Below are positions 41,785 to 55,026 of a stretch of DNA of 64,000 bases, piece by piece. The notes beneath the pieces are model-generated. The model was given only the letters and a program-made list of their open reading frames with translations, had not been told where the DNA came from and searched no databases. Positions within the stretch are counted from its first letter, which is position 1; each line of letters begins with the position of its first letter. This DNA comes from Urechis unicinctus (lineage: Eukaryota > Annelida > Polychaeta > Xenopneusta > Urechidae): positions 32,992,793-33,056,792 of the forward strand of contig CM067344.1 of NCBI GenBank assembly GCA_034190875.2. The letters are read 5' to 3'. Position numbers and translations under genes: made by a program.

Positions 41785-42005
41785 ATACATCGGTAATGGT
41801 AATAGCTGTAATATATAGGGTTAACGTCACTTTCAACCGCGAGGTGATATCGCGACGGTGATGGATGAGGATGGTTTGACAGTTCGCATTAAGTGCCAGC
41901 GCCCACTTGGCACAAACCCGTTGCCCAGGCTTCGAAACCCACGCCGCTGGGACAAAGGTTAAGCACGATACTTTAGAGCTCACTGATCGGGTGCATCCCC
42001 TGTCA
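41785..42005 (-). mobile_element. tRNA-derived SINE, minus strand
   Basis: Read on the minus strand: head GATCAGTGAGCTCTAAAGTATC (A-box region), CGTGCTTAACC, CCAGCGGCGTGGG, B-box-like GGGTTTCGAAGCC, then body GGGCAACGGGTTTGTGCC and CCAAGTGGGCGC, ending in an ATTACC-type tail near 41,790. Box order and spacing (about 40-45 bp) fit a tRNA-derived promoter. The same element is at this array position in copy C, as a truncated remnant in copy A, and as an independent copy at 19,560-19,720. Confidence 0.65.
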
Positions 42006-45000
42006 GAGATTAAAACGCCACGTAACATGATCGTCCGAGTCATGGTGACCAAACAGGTTTTCACACCTTGGCATAGAGAATCAATTGGTCTTTTTCCAGG
42101 TATTGTGAGGATGACTTTTAGATAATACCAGCAGCATACTGCTGTTTAAATGGGATTGATGGTCAGCAAATTGCTCGTAATTCCATACCAACAAAATTGC
42201 AATGACACGTTTGATATCAAGATGATTACTTCGTCCCGACGGAGAATATCAAAGGTTCATAGAGACTTTCAATATATGTATATGTAATTCATATCGTACG
42301 CTAAACTTTAGTCGATCAGAATAAAACCATGAAATGTTCAGATATGCAGCAAATTATACCATGATACGGCGTGTTGCAGTTTACATACGGCAATTCGTAA
42401 CAGCTGTGGACAGATTAGGCCATTCGCAAAGAAAACAAACATGAAAGCTAGGCAACGGCTCAATGTAAGCAGTGTGATGGAATTCCAATACAAATGTTGA
42501 AAAATTAGTTATTAAGGTGCTGATCCAGTATGGTATGCCGTCATCATGTTTAATGTTTTTAATGCACGTGGTGCCATCGGAATCTTGTATGTTAATATTG
42601 AGGATGCGGTACCAGTACCATTATGCCAAGCCAGCTTTAAAGCAAATTCGCAGCTAGCGAACAGGGTTCATAGATAAATGTTGCACACCGATTGACATCC
42701 AAACATCGGAATCGCATGGAGAATACGTCTAGAAAACACTAAAGCTTCTCTTGATGATTTGAAATGACTTTAATATGGTTACTTTACTTCATTTAAGGTT
42801 TACCGAATATACCGTCAAGATCAAATAATTTTGCAAAAGACAAATTTCAATTCCAAAAAGCAGTTATATTGTTCACCTCGTGCTATCATGAAGTGTGGTC
42901 AATTTGCCGTTGCTGGTTTTTTCCCATTTATTATAATTTTCTGTATGCCCAGGAAAGGAATAATCAATGTACAGCAGGCCTTTTATCAGCACATTTACGA
43001 CACCAACAAAGATAATCTCCTGTAATTAAATACCTATGACTGACTTTGCTAATTTTACAAACATTCAGTACCGGAAGCCTCACACGGTGCGAAGGCTTGA
43101 TTTTACAAGCACATTCAAAAATACTGCGCAGGCAACGTTGAAACTATGGAATGTCTACAGAGTTAAACCCTCACATTTCTAGCAACATACAGACAGTCAG
43201 CTCAGGCATCATTAGATATTAGAGAACAGAATTGAAAGGCAAACGTGAATTCTTATTCAGGAAGTCTGTATAAGAGACAACCTAAGTATCAGAATTAAGG
43301 CTACACCGATTCATGTTATGGCGTAAGTGAAACAACGGCTGCGTTAGTCAGCATAGATATAAGGTCATATTGGTGTACAATAAGTGTTTTTCCGGCAGCC
43401 GTTTTATGTATGTATTTGTGTTTTGTGTACTGTAAAGCGATGTGTAACGTTTAGTTTCGTAACGCCATGATATCACTTTCGTCATGTGATTTACTTTATT
43501 TCTGGTTTATTTCAGTATGCTACAGCAGGCAATGGTTAGTTTGTGGTATACACAAAACCTGATTAGCAATGAATTGTATTGACAACTAATATGCATTTAA
43601 CGTCGATGAAAATGTTATTCAAAGTATAAAATCGTGGAGATTGACTATGAACAAATGATGATTCTACACCGGCAATTATATTGTGGTGATGGGCATCATA
43701 TAACGCTATATACGCAAAACAATTTTGGAGGGGCAGAAAACATTTTACAATACCATACATTAGATTAACTTATTGAACGTGCCATATGTTATGCAGCCAT
43801 GACCAGTTTTGCCCATAAGCATGAAATAAATACAAGCCAGTTGTAAGCAAATTGGCATGCTAACCAAGAGCCGTGTCGTATGTTGCGTGCAAAGCATTGT
43901 CAGTGTGGTAGAAAGGTCTGGAATTTGATTATAGCTCAACCGTTAACGGACACACATACCTCGAATTTATCAATCTTATCAGCGAGGCTCTGCCTACTGT
44001 TGTGCTTTCTATATTCCATCATAAAATGACACGCTTTTGTGTTCAAAATAGTTGAAATAATTCGAAACAGCAATCATCACATTGTATTGTGCGATGACGC
44101 ATTGAGACGCTTGTCTTCATTTGAAAAAAAAGGGTGAAGGGTCTTAAGGTTCGATTCGCTTATGTTATTTCAATTCTACCTTGTCAATAATAGGACGTCA
44201 TTGCCGATGACCTATAATGATTATTGGGCCTGGTTATGATGTTGACAGCACAAAGCATTGTCTATTCAAAATGTTCATTTAAGGATAACAGGAAAAGTGT
44301 ATGACGTTTTTGGCCAGGGTATTTGGACTGTTTAAAATGGAATCGCTCATTCATATATGCAAGCTCCATTAGAAGGTATAATTATGGTTGTTGTGCCTCC
44401 GTTCTGTGATTATATTGTGGCTTGATGCAATAAGTAATGTTTGCATCGATAACTAAGGTGTTTTGCAACCTTGTTAAGTTATCTACACCCGAGTAGGATA
44501 AAATTGGTTCTTGTAGGCGCAATTTGTGTGTGCGGTGGTTATGGTTCATGACAACCACTGTGAATATAAGATAATAATATTGGCATATCACCCTTCTGCA
44601 TCGTTTATGCTTTTGACACATATTCAAATATATTAGTCGTTTGACAGAGTTATTGTCGAAAAGCAGTACAAACTTAAGGAGCAATCTATCTGCATGTGTT
44701 AAATCCGTTCACAAGAGATACGGTCATAAATAATGTTATTCAATACACAGCGATGTTTGACATTGGCAAAGTGGTATAAGGAAAATAACAGATCTAGCGT
44801 AACGTTTCCCCCGCGCTACCAGTCTTGGGTCTAATGTAGAGACTAAACAGACGTACTGAATTGGTACGCCTCTGTAAGCAAAGTCATCATCAAAACGTTC
44901 GTGAGATTATTGGCTTTGAATAATGTTGGCTGTTACGATTAAGAATTTTGTACATCCATTGAAAACTTTATACGTATGCAAAACAACTTTATGTTGCCGC

Positions 45001-45405
45001 AGCCAGTATCAACGATTTGAATATTCTCTAGGTGCAAATATTTTCAATGTATCAGCAGTAATCATGGCACACGCGATCATGCTAATCATAAATTGTAAGA
45101 AATGGTTCACAAGATTTGGATATTGCTTGGTTATAAAACCATCAGCTGTCTGCTTAGCAAGCTAAATTCAATTGACGCCATTGTCCGACATAATATTCAA
45201 CTTGGCATTAAATACATTGAATTCAACTTAATAATTTGCCCATTGTAAAACATGGAATTGGTCTTTGCGCCATTCATTCGGACCGTCAATAAACCAGTCA
45301 TAAAATATGGAAATCAGTAACTACCTTGAATTAATATCAATACGCAGGTTTCGCACACAATATGCAGTTTATCAGCTGATAATATAAGCAATTGTCTTAC
45401 TAAAC

Positions 45406-47481
45406 GTTTTCAGGTTGTTACAAAGAAAGTTTTTGGTCCGTCGTTGGATCGTCGCGAGAGATCGCCAGGATTTAAGAGATGATGTGCCAACGGCTGCATT
45501 TAAATTGACCATCCCTTTCATGTTATGTCCCCACTGGTTGTTCTTCCTCTCCTCGCGCAGATTGAATATATGCCACATAAAAGCCAACATGAGGCATTGT
45601 TGTAGCTATCCAGATATTTTATCGGATTTATTCTTGAAACTTCACTTTCACCCCGATTAGAAAATATATCTGGTGTACATGCGGTTCGTAACTTCAACCA
45701 TTCTCTGTATCACCTACAACACCTTATAGTCGAGATTAAAATGTCAAATGCGGTAGTAGCTGCCCAATGTGTGGCTCTAAATCATTTTTGAAATATTATT
45801 TTGATCCATGCTGTGCAGTAATTATAATGGTTTCAATGTAGATTTTATTTAAAATAGTCATTGTAGGACAAAATTGCATTATATGCTGTATAACCTGATA
45901 AAAATTGGTGTGCCCTTTCTTATATCAACGCAAGTACGACGTTCACTGCCGCACCGATCTATGCAGAGGTATCATTACGCATGCTTTAGTGCAGACTATA
46001 AATATTTATCAGTATAATCTTAGCGGCAAGGTCCCTTTGGGAGGAAATCATGAATTTGTTATGCATGAAACTCCAGCCAATCAACGTGCAGAGAAACGTT
46101 TAATTGCAAGATATAATTGCAAGCAAATTACTCACCCGAAATATTACCGTTTGCAATGTTTGCATTTATGCAACTCATACACAAAAGTGGGGTTTTGTAA
46201 TTCAAATACAAGGAAATGTGAACCGTCATGGTGCTCTATGTTTACTTTTGGTCCCCACACTAGTGTATTTTATAAACAAATCGTATATTATGTCCGTAGT
46301 AAACATAGCGGCTGACTTTTAAACCCTCTCGAAATGGTAGTCTGCGTGATGTTAGGCGTTTCGTATTTTGCATTACCCAAAACACTTGCAAAATGCCAAA
46401 AAACAAAACTTCTTTCGGGAAATTTGCTACACTCTATTGCAGTGAGTAGAGAAGTTCGGTAATGCTATGAAAAAGCTATGTCAGTCTTCATGTCATTATT
46501 CACTCCGAATCATTTCATATTATGAATAGTTATGCTGCCTTTGCCATATATTGAAAATAATATACCAAAATAAATCCACCTTATATCGCCACACTGTAAT
46601 ATTTTGTCACTGTTGAACTGAGCAGAGGGGGTTCACGAAAACCGATACTTGCCGGCTGTGGATATGCAGGGCACCCATGGCCATTAGTTTAATTACTTAT
46701 TACCTTTTACCAGGTGGTGGTTTGTCAGAAGTTACAAAAACAATATAATCAGTATAACGTTATATGTGCGTTAGCAGAACTTAGTCTATCCGATGCAGTA
46801 TAAAACCATTAAGCTACCAAACCCCTGTTTATCTCCGTAATCATCGTCAGACAATTTGAATTATATTGCGATATCGAATTTACTTCCCAAATAGATAGCT
46901 GATCTATGCTGAAGTTGGTACAAACTTATTATACTTGGATATGTTGCAAAAAATCTTTATTTTTAAACGTTTATCCAATAATTGGACGTACGCACAAATA
47001 ATCTTTGTACCAATTATCATAACGAAACTTTACGATCCTATCGTCAAAACACCTACACAGTTTACCTGCATGAGTTATTTTGTTGTGATTATGTGATTAT
47101 AACATATCACTAGAATTTATCATGTTCCGTAAAAATTGATATAACGTACCGATTCAGTAATGTAATTCTTAAAATGCGACAAAACATAAAGTTCTAAAAG
47201 TATAAGTTAAGACATATGTTAGAATCCGAAAACGAATTCGTCAAAAGCTGATTCTACTATAATGACGCAATTTGTAAGCAGCAACACAGTATGGGGCTTT
47301 TTGTTATTCATCATAAGCATCGAATTGGGGCGGACCGATCCAGCGGGCACTTAGGCGTGATTGTAGATTAGGGAATATTCTAATGGCAGACTGTAACTAA
47401 CGGGAAATGTGCAAACAAGCATGCAGCTTTCCATTAAGCCTAAACTGGTTATTTACATCCGAAAACGCAAAGGCTGTACAA
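45406..47481. other. Single-copy stretch with two unassigned open frames
   Basis: It is not shared with copies A or C. Two frames stand out slightly: minus strand 45,372-45,590 (basic; contains REERKNNQWGHNMKGM) and plus strand 45,905-46,315 (136 codons, Cys-rich, for example CNSYTKVGFCNSNTRKC). Neither has a domain I recognise, a convincing start context or splice sites, so I do not call them genes. The rest is AT-rich with no feature. Confidence 0.4.
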
Positions 47482-47501
47482 TAATCAGGTCAACGACGAC
47501 G

Positions 47502-47550
47502 CAGAAGGAAGTACATACATCGATCGAGGTGCGTACTTCGTTCCCAGTAC
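47502..47550 (+). repeat. Left inner inverted repeat of the TIR transposon
   Basis: Begins CAGAAGGAAGTACATAC and ends CGTTCCCAGTAC. Its inverse partner is 49,634-49,682, with eight mismatches over 49 bases and no gaps. Confidence 0.9.
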
Positions 47551-47888
47551 GGCGCACTTGGTTTGAAGTATGCATACATAAACATTAATTTACGGAGATT
47601 TGGTTGGGTAAAATCGTGGAAGCCCCGTTAGTTGTCCCAGCCTAGATTTGCAATTTGGCTTTCCTATCGTTTTCATTTATGAGATTTTTCCCGGATTGGG
47701 TGAGGCAAATCATTTTCATATCAGGTTGGCAAGTTAAGAAGCATAGTTTGTCTAAATTATATGAAATATAGTTTCGTGAGTTGTCCCAGCCTCGATTTGG
47801 GACCATCTTCATGTCAATAACGTTGATTGTTTCAAATCTCGCTGTTGTCCACCCGTCTCTGATTGAGTGTGTTCATATACTTTTTCAG

Positions 47889-48810
47889 TTGTGTTTAAAA
47901 ATGAATGTTCTTCTCAAATAGAGTTACAAAGCAATCAGTTGTTTGATATTGAACAGAATGCCCCCCAAAACACCACAACAGTAAGTTTTTTATACTTTTG
48001 TTGGTCTGTTCCGCTCGAGTTTTTGAAATGTTTTGTTGTTGTTTTAATTACATGTTAGGTTATTATTTAAGGCTCTACAGATGGAAATGAGCATCATTAC
48101 ATATGTTATGAACATTATCATTTTAGCATACTTACAGTTTTACAGATATGGATTGTTCACAAAATCACGGTGTCACGGATCAGGTTGTATTGAAATTAAC
48201 TATGCTGGATCACAATTACTTCCATAGCAATGTGGACAGTGGACATAAGAATATTCCTCATCTGTAAACTTTATGATGGTGTATATCCTACATGCTGCTA
48301 ATAATTGAGTTTCTATCGGCCAAATCATATGCCTTTAACAAATATATCATCCAAATCCATATTTCATGAAAATGGAATCCAGAATAAAATATTCTCTCCG
48401 TGTCTCTGTTGTTTGGAATGGAATATATTGAAAACAATGTTTTAAACTTTCAGGGATCCAAAGTGTAAACACCACACAATATTTATTAAAACATTTATTG
48501 CATACATATCTGATGGTAACTGAAAGCTGCAAGACAGAAACGAGAGGAAGAGGACAATTTGCACAAAGTCTTATGAACTTGTTCAGCGGTGTGGTGGCAA
48601 AATTCTGGTTGAGTATATAGACGAGAACAATAAAAGATGGGTTTGTTGTTCTGACGAGACCTGGTACACCCCTCACAGGCAGAGTATAAGCTCCCATCAA
48701 AGGCTCACTGAAGATGGTAAGCCATTGTTGGACTTTCCAATGCCAACCAAAATCAGTTCTGGAGACTGTAATGGACAGATTCTTTTTTTCAACTATATCT
48801 AACAGTTTTC
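47889..48810 (+). pseudogene. Exon-like segments of an unrecognised transposon protein (weak MADS-like block)
   Basis: Unrecognised gene-like structure inside the TIR element. Segment 47,889-47,980 is open between TTTTTCAG and GTAAGT (NECSSQIELQSNQLFDIEQN). A second segment follows TTTTACAG at 48,145; in one phase it reads MDCSQNHGVTDQVVLKLTML, in another YRYGLFTKSRCHGSGC, and I cannot decide between them. A third, about 48,530-48,810, is open for about 90 codons: RKRTICTKSYELVQRCGGK, ILVEYIDENNKRWVCCSDET, then LTEDGKPLLDFPMP. The T-x-x-x-K-S-Y-E-L...C pattern recalls the MADS/SRF box but lacks its usual RKxGLxKK core, so this is a weak guess. An equally long antisense frame (48,347-48,865) is hydrophobic, as expected of the complement of a charged coding strand. 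Junction phases do not all fit and no start is clear, so it is partial or decayed. Confidence 0.4.
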
Positions 48811-49633
48811 TTTGATACCACTTAGAACTTTTGATTTCAGGTTTCCAGTTTCCAAACATCCCCATTGTGAATGAAAGCTTTCAGTAGCACACCGTTTTGA
48901 AAATTGCATGGCCAATAGTTGTTTTATTCTGGAAAAAAATACATAACATTATATATTATAATCGATGTTTAAATACACAACATAAACTAGCAATTCTTGT
49001 GAGATTTTTTTATATTCACCCTCTACTAACAGACTAAATCATATTCGGTTGGAATTATTGACATTGTCACTTCAATCCGTGCACGGCGTTTTGTTGATTT
49101 AATTGATACAACCGTCAGAGTGGGGCTCTGTCACTTCATAAATGCGAGGTTTTAGAATTCTAAAAAAAATTATCTTATATATGAACACCACCTGGGAAGG
49201 CTACATTCGATCTACGGTTTGGACGTACTTCGATATAAGTACGAACGCATCAATACGCCATTGTTTCAGAAAACCATTCAACAGGGGTGTTATATTATCA
49301 GCGAAAGCTCATTAATAAGCCATAGAATTTTGAATAATATATAATGTACAATAGCATGATTTATTTGTAAATGAGAAAACATAGACCTTACCTCTGCCAT
49401 GTTGATGTGTGTACAACATTTTAACAATGAACGCAGAAAAACTTGCAGTCACTGTCGAATAACGGAAGTGAAAACTATTTAGTGCATGCCCGATATCGCT
49501 CGCAACAACAGATTTGGTTCCAAATGTAGAACATAATATATTTGCATAATTTAATTGTGTAAAGCCAATCATATTTCACAAAATGATGTCATAAAATACA
49601 AAACAGAAGAGGGCGGCGGCACAACTGTCATAT

Positions 49634-49682
49634 GTACTGGGAATGAAGTACGTACTTCGTTTGAGGTACGTACTTCATTCTG
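49634..49682 (-). repeat. Right inner inverted repeat of the TIR transposon
   Basis: Partner of 47,502-47,550. It contains GAATGAAGTACGTAC and its exact reverse complement separated by 10 bases (49,641-49,680), a strong cruciform candidate. Confidence 0.9.
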
Positions 49683-50159
49683 TGGTCTGTCCGCTACCTG
49701 ATAATTCCTGGCTTATGTTAATAAAACCATTATCGAACAGCTTCAATATTGCATTTATATTACAAAGCCGTAATCCTTGGAATACTTCCGCTAAATTATT
49801 CATTGTAATAAGTCAAATATATAATTGCTTTTTCGGCGGTTACATAAATCAATACCTGATACCATTATCGGTATATAGATAAAATTGCATGCAATGAATC
49901 GATGAATTGCTGATACCGTTAATGCTAAAATGCTTGCCATCAGTGGTCGGATTAAGGCGGAAACGTAACGTCGCAGTAAATTGTTGACAGCGTCCGAATT
50001 GCAAAAAGCATGAGAGGACTGGACACCCGAACGTTTGGGAGCAGCCTAGTGGTCTGGGACAGCAGGGTACAAAATAGACCGCAGAGCAGATAAAAAACAA
50101 ACTCATATGCGAAGCATGCTTCGCTTTGCAGCATAATGTTAATGTGCGATTATCATGCA

Positions 50160-50740
50160 TCGAAAGTTAGCATACATTGTAAAGGTTGTTTAAATACTTC
50201 CCAGCAGCTCATCAAAACATAGTGCTTTGCATTTTTCACAACAATTTAGTGGCGCATAACCGCTGCATTTATGCTCATACAGCCTGCGTGCAATGCCGCA
50301 GTACCTTTATATTTTTGCGATGTGGCACTGAGCTAATCCAACAGTGTCTATACGGGGACCAGATAAATCATACATATTTTACGAATAAGTATTCTCATTC
50401 TGCAAAACAATCCTATGCATCTATGATGCGGAAAAGAATGGGAAAGACGATGAGCTTTAATAACGTAACGCAATTAGCAATGGCGATGCTTTATCGCCTC
50501 TTACTATGGCTACACGCAACTACACTTTCATGGACTGATAACATAAGCTTGAGCAGCAATATTCTATTACCGATGTCGCGGTTCTTCACAGGATGATGTA
50601 TTCGTTGCAGGACCTAATATCATTCCCTTGCTAGATCATGGTTTAAGATCAGTCTGTTACCCTGTCGTATTGATTAACTCTCCATTTATAGGGACTGAAT
50701 TTAAGGAGCGAAATGCATGGCGTTAGCATAAAGTTGAAGC
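50160..50740. repeat. Array block R2, second copy
   Basis: Collinear with 28,200-28,775, including ATTTTTCACAACAATTT, CATAACCGCTGCATTTATGC and CTTTATG..CTATGGCTACACGCAACT. The long plus-strand frame here (from 50,186) has a partner in the other copy, but the differences fall mostly at amino-acid-changing sites, so I do not call it coding. Confidence 0.88.
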
Positions 50741-50793
50741 ATGTACCTGCCCTTAATCTCGGCAATATTTGTATATGTACATATAAATATACA

Positions 50794-51361
<568 letters not shown>

Positions 51362-54300
51362 GCATGTATACCGATCAGTATGGGACCTGGGACTGGGCCA
51401 CTGTGTCTGTAGTCTTCTATGTATCGGCGCTACATGCCCTATATTTGATGCAGCCACAACCCATCACGGTGATTGCTTTTGACAGATATCAATGACGTAT
51501 AGTAAATGGACGTGCTGTGCAACTGCCAAGCCTGTTACATTTCGCATTGTGCGCGAATTGAATTTTGTTTTCGCTGGGCGTGGTTTGGCGTAAAGCATTG
51601 TGTTAACTCAAGTGAGTATTAAGCTTTTGGGGCACAACAAAGTTGTAAAGGCAGTGGCTGTTATGTAATCCGTAAGATGTTAAAAGGCTTGTTTAATTTC
51701 ACTAGGGCTAAATAGCAAAGGTCCGCGATTGTTTTTCTACCCACCGAGTCAACATATCAGTTATCGTGGTTGAGAACTATAATACAAAATACAATAATGA
51801 CAGCCTTCTTTTGTTCTTGTATCTCTGTTATCAGTAGGTACAACCTATACCTGCCTTATTAACACTATGAGTATATCAATCACTGTAGGTTTCCATCTGT
51901 AGGTTTTTGGTCCGATTAGAAATAGAAAGGCTGTTTCGGATTTTCAGAGGACCAACACATGGGTGTAAGATTCCGTCGGGTAGATCGACAGGTCGTCATT
52001 TATGTGGTCGTTGGTTGGATTTCATTCCATCAGATAAATGAACTTTAACTCCCGTTATAAAAATATTGCTGATTACTTGCATGTTATCACGATAGCTCCA
52101 AGAAAATATCTATGGCTACTAAAAAAACCGGCGGATACGTCACAGGGATAAATTGTTCAGACCATTATGACGGTATGATGGCGCAAGCTACTCTGTGTAA
52201 TGTAGGTCGAACAGTCTTGGAATTATAATAAACAACCTATGGATTTGAAAACATGCTGTATATACGGTTGTTTATTATTACGTTTATTGTTAATCCATAC
52301 CAGATGTCATAACCTTGGGATATGCATACCAATGATAAGGTGGATTGTATGATGGGCTGTGTAAATCATACGCGCTCTGTTGATCTGAATGTGGCCACGT
52401 CATTTACGAGTAATCGAGCGTGAGAGCTCAATCGGAAACATGTCACTAGATTTAATCCGGTGACAAACAACTGCCATCAGAGCACCGCTCGAGCCCATGG
52501 CTTTAGATCAAAAGTTGACCAATTCCTCTAACATGTTAACATGTGCTTGTTATTCCTATATTATAATCCTTCATCAAGCACAATTATATATTATGCGGCT
52601 GAAAAGTGCTATAATATTGTTCCTGAACCCATGTTGAAATATAGGAAACCATTTACTTAACACCCTTTCATCGAAAGTATGACAATAATTTCTGCAGCTG
52701 TAGTTACTTATGAATTAACTACTGACTCATTAACAATCGATTCAAAAATAAATCTGTTATAAATTTATTATATAGTTATACGCCCATATGTCAACCATTT
52801 GACCAGCAGAGGTAATCTTTTGGTATATTACACGAATAGATGCATCTACCTACCCATATAAGAACCTCTTGCTTCGTAATGTTACCCATAAATATTGGCA
52901 ACTCGGTAATTGCACATTGCATACTAATAAGCATGATAATTAAATGTCGATAACTTTAAATGTTTCAATCCAATCCACCTGTTAAACAGCGATTTGTTGT
53001 ATAGACTAGACAAACACAATATTTACACATGGCTGTCCACAACGTGATCGTCACTGACGGTTTTTTTGTGTCTGTAATAATTGCATTAACGCCGATACAT
53101 TACACTTACAGTGATTAGTGTCAAGTATTAATGCCATTACACAGATAACGTTTGTATGTAATTGTACTCACCATACATTTGTTGCAGAGTACGCAATCCT
53201 TATCGCTAGTATAACGGTCGCAGCTAATTGGACTAAATGTGCCCAGGATAGCCAGAACCATGCACAAACCGTCATCATTTGGGTATGGAAAGAAGCAGCA
53301 CAGTATGCAACTGGACTTCGGCCTGAAACAACACGAACACAGCAACGTCTCTAGAGGTAACTAAAAAACATAAATGTCCCGTTGGACCTCATGCAGTTTA
53401 ACGACATTACCAAGGGGAGGCTTAGTGAATCCACTTCGGTAGGTTAGCGTAGTCACCGCTGTGTCTCAGAGAAGCGGGTTGTGGAATACTCAGACCAACG
53501 TAGTTCCTCAAGTTAGACCACGTGTTTCAACAGCAAATCATTCATACCCTCAAGCCAATCATTCACAGACTGCAGATCAACCACGGAATCGTTAAGCTCA
53601 AGCTACAAATTTCTCTTTCTTCTTTTATACGATCCTCAAGCCCACGTATATGCGTGTCGGATGGGTCTGGTGAAGACATACCATGCCTTAAAAAATTCTC
53701 AACGGTATTAACTCCAACCTTCGGAACACGGATATACAGGTCAGAGTGCGATCAAAATGTCTATTTGCATCGTGCGTATATATACATACAGTGGCGCCAT
53801 GCGTCGTTGACATAAGCGCCAGTTAAAAAAGCCACTACTTGCCGCCACACTTCGGCGCATTCCGTGGACAATGCATAAGCGGTTTGGGCGTACAACCTAA
53901 GAAGAGAGGATTGAACACGGGTGTAGGCTCCGGCCGGAATAAATTACAATGGATCAGAAAAATCGCTGCAAGCAATCTACTATCGCACTATTATCAGGGC
54001 TATTGGAAGGGCATTGGAATGCATCCCTCACCCACTTATCTATTTATACTTGGATTGGCTGACATATTGCACAAGATATGTCTGAAAGCAATACCGTCTT
54101 TAATTCTTAAAAAATGACACCAGATATTTCGATGCTTACGTCGCTTTAACAGCCATGGATTAATGAGACAGAGATAGATTGAGAAGACAAGGATACATAG
54201 ACCACAGGTGTCCTTGCTTTCTCAAGCTTAACATGAGAATTATCCAACATTGACAGAAGTTTTGGGCCTTATATTACGATGGGGCTCGTTTAACTCTGCT

Positions 54301-55026
54301 TTGTGACACCCCTACTCTGGCCAAAAAGATCATTGAACTATTGCACATTCACCTAACAAAACTAATCAGGCATTAGACTTTTGGTCCGCAGCCTAGATTG
54401 ATAGACGCTATTGCAAAGTCTTTGTCACTTCAAAAATAAGCTTAGCGCAACAAATTAGCATTATTCTGGTCCATTTATTCAATAATCCTAATCAACTTAT
54501 TTAGCAAGGTTTTTATATGCTATTGTAGTGCTCATAGGCAAAAGGGTCTGTGAGTAAGCCTCTCTGAACACGTTGACTAGCGCAGTTTGTCTTCGTTTTC
54601 AGGCTAAGCTACACATGTTTAATGGACGCTGTGTGCAAAAACATAATCTTAAGGGATTGAGAAAATTTCCAAGGCATTTGTACAGTAATAGGCCTGTAAT
54701 TTGCAGAGGAGCTAAGTTCTTGTGATATTGCTCTCCGTAAGCAGCACTTGATTGAGCGTGAATGTTTCGATATGGTTATTACAGTGCATTTATTATGTTA
54801 ATACTCGAAACAAACCGACATAGTGATTCCGCTAAACCCAAAGCGATGACGCCTCATCGTATTGTAGAAGTTACTGTATCGCTAAAATAAAAAGACAGAA
54901 GAATTCTATTCTGAAAACAAGTGAGTGAAATTTTGGCCAAAACCCCAAAGAAGATGCCAGATATGTGATGCAAATTATCACGGTGCATATCCCTATATAA
55001 ATACATTGTATAAATAATGTTATTAA

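Larger units (their letters stand above)
47482..49704. mobile_element. 2.2-kb TIR DNA transposon with TAA target duplication
   Basis: The element spans 47,485-49,701 and is flanked by TAA on both sides (47,482-47,484 and 49,702-49,704). Its ends are TCAGGT and ACCTGA. Inner inverted repeats 47,502-47,550 and 49,634-49,682 match at 41 of 49 positions; each is itself partly palindromic, built from GAAGTACGTAC/GTACGTACTTC words. About 11-13 diverged bases separate the outer and inner parts. A 3-bp TAA duplication is compatible with PIF/Harbinger and some related superfamilies, but no DDE domain was recognised inside. The interior carries exon-like segments listed separately and a short direct repeat (AGTTGTCCCAGCCT at about 47,631 and 47,780). 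Confidence 0.85.

Noticed and set aside
48347..48865. 172-codon minus-strand frame inside the TIR transposon
   Set aside because: It is antisense to a charged, coding-like plus-strand segment, and its hydrophobic composition fits a shadow frame. I keep it only as the alternative reading.
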